From positions 7,194,501 to 7,258,500 of the forward strand of contig OY987246.1 in assembly GCA_963920765.1 (NCBI GenBank): 64,000 nucleotides of DNA. The letters are read 5' to 3'. Made by a program: the position numbers and the translations under genes. The DNA comes from Ulota crispa. Its lineage: Eukaryota; Streptophyta; Bryopsida; Orthotrichales; Orthotrichaceae. The stretch's first letter is position 1. Each line of letters begins with the position of its first letter. Of the stretch, positions 23,005 through 33,428 are shown one piece after another. Below the pieces are notes generated by a model, which made no database searches, was not told the origin of the DNA, and was given only the letters and a program-made list of their open reading frames with translations.

Positions 23005-23935
23005 TTTGACTAGTGTTAGTCACTTCAATGCATGCAAGTAGTATTGTATGACTAGTAGCAGTCACTATAGTGTGAAAATATGGCTACATGTAGTCAATAC
23101 TACAAACCTACCTTGCCATGTTTCTCATATGTGACTACCTATAGTAATATCCATGCAATTGTCTAAACCCTTTTAAAGAGTCCCTATGACTGCACGTAGT
23201 CATTTATGGATCTAAACTTCACTATCTCTAGTCATAACCTAAATCCCAAAACCAACAAAATGCACTTCCAAACACTGTCAAAAAATGTTTAAATGACTGT
23301 CAATAGTCATAACATGACTCAACTATGACTATATGTAGTCATAGTTGTTGAGACTAAACCCCCTCAATCCATGCATAATTTGGCCAAAAATGACTAAGTT
23401 TAGTCTTAACTAGAACCCCATTATGACTATCCTTTGTCATATGGCCCTAAACCACACCTCTACCCAAATGTAGTCATAATTTTCACCTTCATGACTAGTA
23501 TTAGTCACAATCAACACAAATCTGACTAGTGTAAGTCACCCTAAACCATACAATTAACTAAACCCCTAGACTCTCCTAAACTTGACTAAAACAAGTCATC
23601 ATGTAATCCAAAATGACTTACCACAGTCATTGATCCACCCTAAAAAACATTGAAATTGATGACTCAAGAGAGTGAAACTATCACCTAAACCACTAGATAT
23701 GACTACATGTAGTTGTAGGTTATGACTGTAGATAGTCATATCAGTCAAAGAACATGACTACGCAGTGTCATGAGATTGAGAATCCCATGCCAAATCTCCA
23801 TTGAGGTCTCTAAACTCAATTGGGAACATCCCATTGGGAACAACTGGCCCACCCAAATGACTGCCAATCATTTAAGCATATGACTTGACCGAGATGACTA
23901 GAGCATGATTGTAGAGAGTCTAGTCAACTCCTGGT
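23005..23935. promoter_or_regulatory. Dyad cluster D, about 20 sites in 930 bp
   Basis: Ten exact TGACT-N6-AGTCA dyads start at 23007, 23049, 23187, 23294, 23326, 23492, 23523, 23583, 23614 and 23723. About ten more differ by one or two bases. The 6-bp centre varies but its length is fixed, so the half sites are 11 bp apart, one helical turn. The array follows the last exon-like block and has no coding frame of its own. Confidence 0.88.
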
Positions 23936-23984
23936 TTTTCTAACTTTTTGGAATCAAAAGCCTAGTCATAAAAGGCCTTTTCCT

Positions 23985-24226
23985 TGTGGGATATCACCTC
24001 CTATTCTCGTGCCCCCTATTCATATGCCTCATATCCGTGTGCCCCCCATATCCCTATGCCCCTTATCCATGTGCCCTCTATCCATATGCCCATCTATCCT
24101 TGTATCCCCTTTATCCTTATGCCTCCATATCCCCGTGCCCCTCGTATTCTTGTGCCCCCCTATCCTCGTGCTCTCTTTTGGCCAAGAGAAAGTTGTGGTG
24201 CAATTGCTAGTGATGGTGCAATTCAC
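23985..24226. repeat. Minisatellite, inverted copy of 8180-8400
   Basis: Units of about 15 bp (TATCC-TATGCCCC type). After them come CTCTCTTTTGGCCAAGAGAA and TGGTGCAATTGCTAGTGATG. The same series occurs in reverse complement at 8180-8400. Three overlapping open frames are repeat by-products. The homology ends where a TTAA-family fragment starts. Confidence 0.88.
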
Positions 24227-24994
24227 ATCTGAAGTGAAAAAATAAGTTTTTTTCCATGCTGCCCAAATGTCTCAAAAACTTTTGACTGCTCCTATATCAA
24301 AATTTGCTTTTTGCAAAGTTGAGGTTTATTTTTCCATGTAGAAGACCAAGTCAGGTAAGTGTGGGAAATTTTTTCACATGAATTGGAGGTGGAAATTGTA
24401 CTTTGTAAAATCTTGCAATGCCGTAAGGCCACGAAATTTGCATACACACTAGGCAAAATTGGAGGATTTACGTAAAATTTAGAAATCAAAATTACTTTGA
24501 TCCAAATGGTTGAAACCAAGGAATCTTAGTCTACTACAACTGGGGAAAAAAAATCACGAACAAATACACAAAGAGCTCAGAAAAGTAAAGCACCAAATAT
24601 TACAAGGGGCAAAAGGAATGGAGGGTTGGGAGTGCCACACCTACCCGCAAATTAAAATTTCTCATATCTCATTGCATCAATCAAAATTGAAAGATTCAAA
24701 GCTTCCCACATATACAGAAATCTAAAGAACTAATTTCAATTTTTTTTTAAATGCAAATTTTAAAGAAGTTTTTTGGGCTGCCTAGAGTGCTCCCCTCCCT
24801 AGTTTTTCAAAAATTCATGCATAAGTTCTTCAATAAATGTTAAAATGTAGAAAAAATTAGATGCCCTCACGGATCTTTGAATTCTCCATCTTCCATAAAA
24901 GTTTTAGAAAACCACACAAAACAATTTAGCTGTAAGTATATGTCCAAAACCCCACTTGGACCCCAAGGGGCCAGTGGGACCTTTAGGGGGTTTA
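24227..24994 (+). mobile_element. Left-truncated copy of the ~940-bp TTAA family
   Basis: Contains the family landmarks in order: CACATCTGAAGTGAAAA, TTTTGACTGCTCCTATATCA, CATGTAGAAGACCAAGTCAG, CTTGCAATGCCGTAAGGCC, TTGATCCAAATGG, and the GGACC-TTTAGGGGGTTTA end. The first ~230 bp are missing and the terminal TTAA is altered. Confidence 0.8.
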
Positions 24995-24999
24995 GAAGA

Positions 25000-26045
25000 G
25001 TGATGTCATTCACATGGGAGAGACACAAAGTAAGGAAATCATATGTTTTTAATGTACATGAATGCTGAACTAAAAGCCAGTTACAAGAGTGCAATAAATC
25101 ATTTTAGTACATACAATAAGAGAATGGAGTGCCTTATACAATTTAATGCTCTATGAGAAAATAGTGTAATAATTTTTTTCTTACAAGATGAGTTCTAAAA
25201 GCTTGGAGGTGTTGTTTTTGGTTTCATTGAATCAATTGTATTCTCCTTTTCTCTTATACGGATTTCTTTTTTGAATTTGACTACCAAAAAAATTTGCAAG
25301 TACAAAATATATTTAAACAAAAAAAATCGAAAGTAGAACATGTTTCTAGTTTACATTTAGTGCTTTATAAGGAGTTGATGAAAGTGTTATCCAACTGGGA
25401 ATTTTCACACTTAAAATATTAAACCTACAATCCATTTTGTAAACTGAAATTATTTTTCTTGATAACATGCACAAAACCAGAAATAATTGGATTACTCTAG
25501 TTTCCATTATAGCCTTTACACTCATTATGGTTGTCTTTCATTTGTATTTTTTGAATAAAGCATGGAATTTGTGCCAAGAAATGCATCACAAGAGATGATG
25601 TTTGACATTCTTTGATCATGTGACACACTTGTCTAGATACATTACATAAATGATAAAATTCCCCACTCACGCATGTTTCCCCTACACATATTCCGTTTTT
25701 ATTTCATGTGATAAAAGTACAAATTAAGTACTACGGAGTAATAAATAAGAACATAAACTATAACTCCACTAGACGTCCAGTTCCTAGTGTGAAACCCTAA
25801 ACTGGATGGACAAAATCCCTTAAACTAGACGTCTGGCCCAGTTTAGACCAAGACGTTTAGAGCCGGTGAACGAAAGCCTCTGTCCGGTGCTTCATCCTCT
25901 GGATTTTGAAGGGGAATTTGCCATGTCATCATGAGCTTGTACATCTTGTGAATGCTTTCACACCAGGCAACGGATGTCCAGTGGAGGAGCTTCTATTCTT
26001 TGTTGACTTGATTTTGTCTTTATCTCACATGAAGTGAGAGGGAGT
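25000..26045. other. Intergenic stretch upstream of ESF1
   Basis: AT-rich to about 25.7 kb, then rising GC. From about 25.77 kb there are repeated GACGT-containing words (CTAGACGTCCAG, CTAGACGTCTGG, AAGACGTTTA) of unknown meaning. No coding frame recognised. Confidence 0.4.
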
Positions 26046-26058
26046 GTTTTGTTCAAAT

Positions 26059-26102
26059 GACAAGATTTGAGGTCACCTCCCAAGGTGGCCTCAAATCTTG
26101 TC
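26059..26102. repeat. 44-nt hairpin, ~20-bp stem
   Basis: GACAAGATTTGAGG..CACCT pairs with AGGTGGCCTCAAATCTTGTC around a loop of about 4 nt. It lies about 540 bp upstream of the first ESF1 ATG. It could be a MITE relic or a structured transcript; no poly-U run follows it. Confidence 0.7.
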
Positions 26103-26596
26103 CACCATGAGTGAGTTGCACTCCAATTTTGGAAAGAAAAGGTGATGACATGGACTCATCCTCTATTGAACGTCCCTCTGATATGAATGCCATATTGGAT
26201 TAAACCCTAGAATTGACCAATGAGATTGCTTACGGCTTTGTCCAATGGTTGTGGACGTCCTGGTCTGAACTGGGCCCATGTATCGACCAGACAAAATCAC
26301 TGATGACGTGTCCATCTCCCTTCAAATGAAGCCGACACCGGACAAACTGTTTCGTCCGCTACTGCGTCCTCTTCAGGTCTGAACCGGCTCACTTCCTGTG
26401 GAGTTTTGGTAACTTACTACCGACCATCGCGGCAAACGTTACGACCTAGTCTTTGTGGAGCCACACCGCCACTCACTCGGAGGGTCCGATCGTTTGCAGT
26501 TGTTTTGTCGATGAATTTGACGGCCCTTGCGCAGTCTAGGGTTTGGAGGGTTTGGAGAATTTGGTGGAGTGTTGAGGGAGGAATATTTCAAGCTCG

Positions 26597-26767
26597 ATGC
26601 CGGGACCCGGAGCCATAGAGAACGGCCACAGTGGCAAGAAGATGAGGAAGATGAAGGTGGTGGACGAGGTTGTCGTTGCCGTGGCCCCGGATTCCGAGAA
26701 AAAGAAAAAAAATGAAGGAGAAGAAGAAGGTGGAGGCGGAGGGGAAGGTGTCGAAGAAGAAGAATGA
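26597..26767 (+). CDS. 56-codon 5' frame of ESF1 (uORF or shifted N-terminus)
   Basis: From the ATG at 26597 the frame reads MPGPGAIENGHSGKKMRKMK, continues through a valine-rich stretch into a lysine run, and ends at a TGA (26765-26767). The lysine run is encoded by an A-rich tract at about 26699-26712. There the frame differs by one base from the main ESF1 frame, whose own first ATG is at 26712. Either this is an overlapping upstream ORF, or the true start is here and the A-run is one base off in this haplotype or assembly. Confidence 0.4.
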   Translation: MPGPGAIENGHSGKKMRKMKVVDEVVVAVAPDSEKKKKNEGEEEGGGGGEGVEEEE

Positions 26768-29700
26768 CGACGACGGCGCCGCGGCGAAGAAGATGATCGT
26801 AGCCGATCCTCGGTTTGCCAGGGTGCAGACGGACCCGCGGTTCATGCGCATGCCCAAGCACAAGACCAAAGTGTCGATAGACAAACGGTTCTCTCACATG
26901 TTTTCAGGCAAGACTTTCTCGGATCCGCTGGGAGCGGCGGACAAACGAGGACGCTCGAGCAACAAGACGAAGGGCGCTAACAAGAAGAAGAAGAAGAAGG
27001 AGAAGCACATGTTGCTACGGTATTACAAGGTCGACGAAGACCAGGACGATTCTGAGGAAAATGATGAAGATGCTAGTTCTGACAGTGACGAGGATCCGTC
27101 GTCGTCGGCGTCGTCTTCGTCTAGTTCGTCGCCTGAGAGTGAGGCCGAGGAGGACTTGGACGATCCTAGGAACGAGGAGACGGTGCCAACAGCTCCAGGT
27201 GCAGAGACTCGAAGGTTTGCAATGATGAACATGGATTGGGAGCACATCAAGGCTGTCGACTTGCTAATGTTGATGCGGTCCTTCCAGCCCAAGGCTGGAC
27301 GTGTTGAACGCGTTATTGTTTACCCTTCGGAATTCGGCATTGAACAAATGAAAGCAGAGCAGGTACATTTCATTTCTTTGCCCGCTTTGCTTTGTTGAAT
27401 GATCAAGCGTCACTGAAAAGCGTTCAATTTGTTGCTTTGCAATGTTGGCTAGAGTTTCTCATTCCTTTCCATGACGAGCTAAGGGTATGTTCACACTTGG
27501 TGTTTGGGAAGATATTAGCAATATGAATGCAGTCTAAAGGTGTGTCCAAATGTATCTAATTTTCCTTGGCTACTACCTTTCTTGACATCAAGTGTGAACA
27601 TACCCTAAGTCTCAAGTTGAGAATGCTTATGAGCAATGATCCCAGATATGATTTTTCACTTTTAGCTCAAGTGGCTAAAAATGCTGCTAAAAAGCTAAGA
27701 TTTTCAAATTTAAAACTGTAAAGTTCACATTTTCTTTTAGCTGTATGAAAATTTTGTTAGCAATCCTGCAAAATTTAGCCAGTTTAAAGATCGCTCGCTG
27801 CTTATGAGTGTGGTAGCTGTGGAGAGATCAGCTTTTCACACAAGTGCCGAATCTGTTGAGACCAGTTTGTTGATCACTATACATGAATTTCGTATGCAAA
27901 GTGCGGGGTTGTAGACACTGGAAGTGACAGGAAGCAACGCAAGTGCCATTCAAAGATCAATGGTCATAAACTTTTAGCCAATTCATGCTTTCACCACTTG
28001 GTAATAGGTCCAATCAAGTGCAGGAACTCAGGAGTTGCTGTTGGTAGCAGGGGGTTAGTCAACAGGAGACGGGATAAGCTCCCTATTGCTTTTTAGGGAA
28101 AATTTCATGGATACCTCTGAAGTTTGGGATATTTGTAGAGATGCCCCTGATTTTTCAGAAAATGCACAAATACTCTTGAACCATAATTTTTAAACATGGA
28201 TGGCACATCTTTCATGACCAATGTTGAAGCAAGGGGTGCAATAAAACAAAAAATGAAACAACGTGCGCATAAAGGGAGAAGGTAGTAGCATGCACAACAA
28301 ATCAAACGCCTGAAATTCACGATCTGGGGGTATTTGTGAAATTTCTGAAAAACCAAGGGCATCTTTACAAATATCCCAAACTTTAGGGGTATTCATGAAA
28401 TCTTCCCTTGATTTTATTATCATTTACCTTGGTTTCTGATGCTGTGGTGGGTTGGGACGAATGCTAGTGTATGAGCTGTTCATTATTTATTAACTTGTGT
28501 TATTTAGTGTTATGTTCTGATTATGCCAAATTTCTTATTTCAGTTTAATGACATTAGTTCAGTTTTGTCATTTCTGTTGGTCTGATTGGTTTTCCAGTGA
28601 GCACAATCTGAGTGGTATATGTGATTGATTTCGGGTGCACGGTCCTAATATGATATTTGAAGATAATGACGATGAAGAGGATGAGGTCAAGGAAGTCAGC
28701 ATGGAAAAGCTACGTGCATATGAAAATAACAAGCTCAAGTATTATTATGCAGTAGTACAATGCGACTCAAAGGAAACTGCCAACCATCTTTACACACAAT
28801 GTGATGGAATGGAGTTTGAGCGGACATCGAACACTCTTGACCTACGGTTTATTCCTGACAACATGACGTTCGTGAGAGAGCCTCGGGATGTTGCCAAGGA
28901 GGTGCAGGATGGCTATAAGGCTCCCGAGTTTGAGACTCGAGCATTACAACATAGCACTGTGAAGCTGACGTGGGACGATGATGAACCGACACGAGTCAAA
29001 GCATTGCGCAAAAAGTTCAATGCAGACGCGTTGAATGAAATGGACTTCAGGTTGTTAAAAAAATCCAAACAATCTGCGTGGTTTTCTTTTGTTTTTTGGT
29101 TGATTTGACTTTTGAGTTTCGTTTCTGCAATTGGTAGTTATTCTTGTTTTAAGCTGAGTTTGTTACCTTCTTCCAGAGCTTACCTTGCGTCAGAATCTTC
29201 GGAAGAAGAATTGGCTGTTGATGATGATGATGAAGATGAAGATGAGATCCCAAGCAGTCCGGAAAGAGGGGACGCGTCCAATGGAGAAGGAACTAAATCT
29301 AAAAAGGACAAGTATCGTTCGTTGTTGTTCGGTGATTCTGTTGAGGAGGTGGAGCTGCCTGGACAGAAGGCCAAGAAAAGGGACGTAGACATGGAGGTTA
29401 CTTTCCACACAGGATTAACTGAGCTGAGCGAGAAGCTGATGCAGAGAAAGGAGGCCAAAAAGCGTGGTGATGAGACAGTTTGGGAGGCTTATTTGCGCAA
29501 AAAGAAGGAGAAGAAAGCACAGAAGAAACGAAGCAAGAACGCCAAGTCTGACGACGATGACGACGATGACGACGATTATTCTGGAGAGGATGTTGCTGCT
29601 AGTCCTCGCATGGGCCAGGCAAATAATGAGAACGGCTTTGATGATCCTTTTTTTGCTGACGATGCTGAATTCCCAGATGAGTCCAAGGCAGCACCGAAGA

Positions 29701-30251
29701 AGCTTAGCAAGACGAAGGCCAAAGATTCTGAGAGGGTGAAGACAAGAGAAGAGAAGGAACAGCATAAGAAGGAAGAGGAGAAGAGCAAGGCTGAGCTAGA
29801 GCTCCTTCTCATGGATGACGATAGGGTACAGGACGCAGCTCGGGGTTTCAATCTTAAAAGTAAGAAAGACAAAAAGAGGAAGGACAAGGGAAAGAAGAAG
29901 AAGAAGGGCGGGAAACTCGACGGTGACCAGGAAGAGGAGGAAGATAAGTTGGCCACTGCAGATCTTACTGATCCTCGTTTTGCTCCTCTCTTCTCAAACC
30001 ATCACTTTGCTATTGATCCCACCAATCCTCAGTTTCGAAAGTCTGCAGCCCAGCTGAAAATTCTCGCTGAGTCCCAACGGAGAAGAGTGCAGAAGTCTGC
30101 TGACTCGACTCCAGCCAACGACGTGAATCCTGATGCTATTGATGCTGCACTGGGCTTCTCTCAAGACCGGAAGAGAAAAGCTGAAATCTCTTCTTTAGTA
30201 AGGTCGCTCAAAAGGAAAGCTGGTAAGCCAGGGTCGGCCAGGAATAATTAA
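26712..30251 (+). CDS. ESF1: ESF1, pre-rRNA-processing protein (three exons)
   Basis: Nucleolar factor of the ESF1/ABT1 group needed for early 18S rRNA processing with U3 snoRNP. Exons: 26712-27362, 28635-29050, 29177-30251, giving about 713 residues, in the normal size range for the family. Landmarks: N-terminal DPRFARVQTDPRF (about 32-45), DKRFSHMF, acidic serine tracts, the conserved core WEHIKAVDLL..RSFQPKAGRVERV-IVYPSEFG (about 175-215) running across intron 1 into KLKYYYAVVQCDS and FERTSNTLDLRFIPD (about 255-300), long lysine/acidic low-complexity regions, and the NUC153 motif DLTDPRFAPLF..HHFAIDP (about 617-650). Intron 2 is GT-AG (TTCAG|GTTGTT...TTCCAG|AGC). Intron 1 has a good CAG|GTACAT donor but GG instead of AG at the position the frame demands (28633-28634). 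The 26712 start is the first ATG in the main frame; an upstream ATG at 26597 is offset by one base. Confidence 0.93.
27483..27605. mobile_element. 123-bp Tourist-like MITE in ESF1 intron 1
   Basis: Ends GGGTATGTTCACACTTGGTG and, reverse complemented, GGGTATGTTCACACTTGATG, flanked by TAA on both sides (27480-27482 and 27606-27608). A GGG-start terminal repeat with a 3-bp TAA duplication is the signature of PIF/Harbinger (Tourist) MITEs. Confidence 0.85.
28095..28408. mobile_element. 314-bp MITE in ESF1 intron 1 (family AGGGAAAATTTCATG)
   Basis: Terminal repeats of about 65 bp: AGGGAAAATTTCATGGATAC at the left and AGGGAAGATTTCATGAATAC reverse complemented at the right, continuing through AAGTTTGGGATATTTGTA. 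A second copy is at 33429-33722. Superfamily not assigned. Confidence 0.85.
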
Positions 30252-30740
30252 CAGTTGCCTTACAACTCTAGTCTTTCATTCGGAAATAGATAGTCATATG
30301 AGTGTAGGTTATATTTAAGTTTCTTGCATTTCTAAATTTTTGACTTGTAGAGAAAGGTAATCATACCCATTTTCTTCTTCATTTTCTTTCAGCTTTTCTC
30401 TAGAATTTGATATCAGAATCGACTTTTTCATAAAGGGAACTCTTCTTAAGATGCTTTAAGGCATCAACGTTGTGCTGATTGCTTGGAAAGGGCCAGGTCT
30501 TGTTGACAAGAGGAATAGGAGTGCCCTCAGATTGTGCCAGTAACTGTTATATCTTGTGTCAGGGACTATGAGCTGGGTATGTCGTCTTAGTATGATTAAA
30601 CTATGTAGGGATTCTGCTGAATTACATGGCAAGGTAGGTAGAAAATGCTATTAGTGCTACTTAAGGAAGTTTAGTGACGATTCTTGGGAGATTTATAGAG
30701 CAGTTGAGAGGTCTTTGGATACAGGAACCAATTGAGTTTG
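30252..30740 (+). other. Presumed ESF1 3' UTR and flank
   Basis: Follows the TAA at 30249-30251. T-rich, with stops in all frames. I see no unambiguous poly(A) signal. Confidence 0.4.
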
Positions 30741-31130
30741 TCCGGACGACGCTATTTTGGGAGCGTAAAATGGTCAGGCTTGACCAGTGAGCGAAGATTT
30801 CTGGTGAGCGGGACCTCAAAGACAATGGAGAAATTTGAAAAATGGTAAGTTTCCAAACCTTGAGTGAAGTCCCACCTTTTTCCACGCCAAAACTTGCAAA
30901 AAGTGTTACTCAATAAGCAACCAAGATGTGAGAGACTTGGTACGTAGTGTGAAGCATCAAGTCCCAACTTTTTATCCTACACTAATCAAATCCTCAAAAT
31001 TCAGTAGGACTTGGGACTTGGGACTTGGGACTTGGGCTTGGAACGTGGGACTTGAGATATGGGTTTTGAGAAGTGGGACTTGGGATGTGGGATGTATAGT
31101 GTGAACCGCCCCTGAAGAGCAGGGGCTGAA
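30741..31130. repeat. MITE-related block and GGGACTT heptamer run
   Basis: The segment starting CGCTATTTTGGGAGCGTAAA resembles the 2445-2701 element. At about 31008-31040 the heptamer GGGACTT is repeated four to five times and then decays (GGGACTTGAGATATGGG and similar). This looks like replication slippage. Confidence 0.6.
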
Positions 31131-31777
31131 ATGCAGAGGGCAGGACATGGCGATGGGAGAGGTGGCAGGAAACACTGGACCGCCACCTAATGTTCACAAG
31201 TTTTTTAGCTGCTTGATAGCAATCCTGCAAACTTTAGCTAGATCACTGGTGCGAAGGCTAAAAGAGAGAAGGGCGTGCATGGGTGGGGATGTGTGCAGAG
31301 CGAACAGCAGTGATCTTCTTCATCCACGGCATGTTCAGCTCCGCCACATTCTGGTTTGACACGGACATTCATTGCCTTCAAGTTGTTCGAGGATGTGCAG
31401 AAGCAGCAGCAGATTCTGGCGCCCGACCTGCTGGGGTGTGGACGGAGCCCACGTCCGGCGGACAGTCTGTACAGCTACCCTCACCGACCAGATCGAGGCC
31501 ATTGAGAAGTTTGTGATTCAGAGATTTAATGAGCTCACCAGCTTTCATTTGGTGGGCCACTCTATGGGCTGCTGCATCCTGGCTCTTGCTCTCGCTGCAC
31601 GCTGCCCTCAGAGGGTTAGGTCCATCTCCTTGATTGCTCCGGTGTACCCGCCCTGCGGCCTCCGTGAAGATGGCGAGCTTGCACAGATCCCTTGCGATGC
31701 CTTCTATAACTTCCTCGACCTTTTAACTGTAAGCGTTTCTTTATTTGTCTTACACACTTCTATTCCTCTTTTGTGGT

Positions 31778-32141
31778 AAGGTAGATACACCCATACCCGA
31801 CCCTTTAAGGGTTAGGGGTACCCCAAGGTCGGAAAATTCAGAAAAAGGAACGTAGTGGAAAAAAGTATTGTAGAATATTTTATATTAAAGGGCAAAGTTG
31901 CAGCTCATAGGTTCCTTATTAGCAACTCTAAACTAACCTTGAAATTGCTTGGATGTGTTCTTATACTAGCACTGGATGGTCCCATTCCCAACCCTTCCAA
32001 AGCAACTTAACAACTGACATGTGGCAAGATTTGCTTGTGCAAGTAGCATTCACTGCTCCACTTTGGGTCCACAAATAGTAGTGAAGGCACTAATTGTAGA
32101 GTGCGGCATTGGGGAGGGGTTGGATATGGGTGTACCTACCT
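31778..32141. mobile_element. 364-bp TA-flanked element (AGGTAG family)
   Basis: The left end reads TAAGGTAGATACACCCATAC and the right end, reverse complemented, reads TAAGGTAGGTACACCCATAT. TA bounds both sides, as for Tc1/mariner-type or Stowaway-like elements. Lies in the intron of the BODYGUARD-like remnant. Confidence 0.75.
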
Positions 32142-32144
32142 TAG

Positions 32145-33050
32145 TGCTTGAGGTTGGAACATAGTTTGTTTCCATGAAGTTAGGATCGAGGACAGGTAGA
32201 TGGTCCAACTAGATGGGTGATCAGATATATGTTTGGGAACCAAGTTGCTTAAAATGTTCAAACCTCTTTTTAGTATTTACTTTTTCCCCATTTCAATCCA
32301 ACAAAGTTCAAAACTTATGTTTACGTGTTGGGACTTGGTATGAGCTACTCTTGCTGTATGGTTACTTTCTCATCGTGTCTGAAAATAGAGAGAACACTTT
32401 GGAAGCTATTACATTGGTGCTTGGATAAGGTCAACCTTTGTAAGAGAAAGGCTTGGATAGTTTCAAGGTCCCATTCTCTTTTTTGTGTACTGAGGTTAGT
32501 TAAATGAAGTGTTTGTTTAAGGTCAATGCTTGGAAATGGTCAATGTTTTTTCGTAACCTAAGGCGTTAACCTTATCCAAGCACTATAGTAGGTGTTTCGT
32601 TTTTTGTTAAAAAAACGCAAGGTAGAATTTCTTTGCTCTATAGCTATTTAATTTTTTTAACTTTCCTTGAAAGCTTTGAAAATTGGTTTTTTCCTTCAAC
32701 AACATATTCAGCTCTAGGGCACTAGTGTTTGCAAAATCTTTCTTTTTAGGAGAGTACCACTTCGTTGCGGTCGCCTTTGCAAGGTCCTTTCAATTCAATC
32801 CATTGTGGGTCATCCATTGTAATTATTTACAACATCAAAATTTTCCACGTTTACTTGTAATGTGCACACAAAGAGATTGAAGGAGCATTTAATTCTTGCC
32901 CAAATCTCCAATTGATTCCTCATGTGGTAGTTTCTTTATTTTGATTGACATGGCTTCTATATTTATATTTGCTTCTCGTTCTTTTTGTGATTCTTTGGTT
33001 GCCCCCATCAGGCCCTAAAATGTTGTTTTAGGGTTATTTTAAAGCTGCTA
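32145..33050. other. No gene recognised
   Basis: A repeated phrase (TTTGGAAG..GGTCAA..CTTGG, about 32400 and 32530, with an inverted TTGACC..CCAAG) suggests another small foldback element around 32325-32585, but I cannot fix its ends. No coding frame supported. Confidence 0.35.
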
Positions 33051-33428
33051 CATTTGGACATTTTAGGTCTAATGTGTTTGGTGGTGCTTGTGCCAGTTGA
33101 AAGGTGTTCGTGCGCTTACCGTTTGCAAGTACTACAACATAAGCCGGCTCATCAGTCATTTGTTTTACACAAAACATACGTTTTGGGTGGACCGTGTCCA
33201 CGGCCTTCTCAATTACAAAGGACAACTACATTGCCTTGCATCTAGTTTAGTTTGTTTATACCATCTCCTTGTTAAATTTTATTTAATGAGAAATGTAAAA
33301 TAAGAAAAAACTGCATGTTGTTTCAATTGTCAATTCTTATTACAAACTATTTGAAACTATTTGAAAGTTTATCAGATGGTTCTTGAATATTTTTTTAATT
33401 AATTCTCATAATTATATTAACTGTTTAT

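Larger units (their letters stand above)
27363..28634 (+). other. ESF1 intron 1 with non-canonical GG acceptor
   Basis: The upstream exon ends in phase 0 at CAG|GTACAT. The downstream exon must begin at or after 28629, because an in-frame TGA lies at 28626-28628, and homology starts with VHGP at 28635. The only plausible boundary is ATTTCGG|GTGCACGG: a normal pyrimidine-rich context with G in place of the A of AG. No AG exists between the TGA and the VHGP codons. The intron carries two MITEs. Confidence 0.75.
31283..33211 (+). pseudogene. Decayed BODYGUARD-like alpha/beta-hydrolase gene
   Basis: BODYGUARD proteins are plant alpha/beta-hydrolases needed for a normal cuticle. Readable pieces match in order: AVIFFIHGMFSSATFWFDT (oxyanion HG loop), QILAPDLLGCGRSPRPADSL, then LTDQIEAIEKFVI with FHLVGHSMGCCILALALAARC (nucleophile elbow GHSMG) and ISLIAPVYPP. 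These three lie in three different frames between 31283 and 31728, each step +1, so there are two single-base-type frame changes. The last piece ends in phase 0 at a good donor, ACT|GTAAGC (31729). A candidate next exon begins after TGTGCCAG near 33096 and reads KYYNISRLISHLFYTKHTFW, matching the family's WYEHISR..KHHR region. The intron holds a TA-flanked element. The remaining C-terminal exons, with the catalytic Asp and His, are not found. Decay looks recent because each piece is otherwise open. Sequencing error is an alternative for the frame changes. Confidence 0.7.

Noticed and set aside
8180-24226. Polinton/Maverick-type element
   Set aside because: Length and inverted ends invite the idea, but no polymerase, integrase, protease, ATPase or capsid-like frame is visible.
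27015-27292. Minus-strand frames opposite ESF1 exons
   Set aside because: They are shadows of the acidic/serine low-complexity codons of ESF1.
31008-31040. GGGACTT heptamers as possible interstitial telomere repeat
   Set aside because: Does not match plant (TTTAGGG) or known variant telomere units; only four to five copies within an element-like block.
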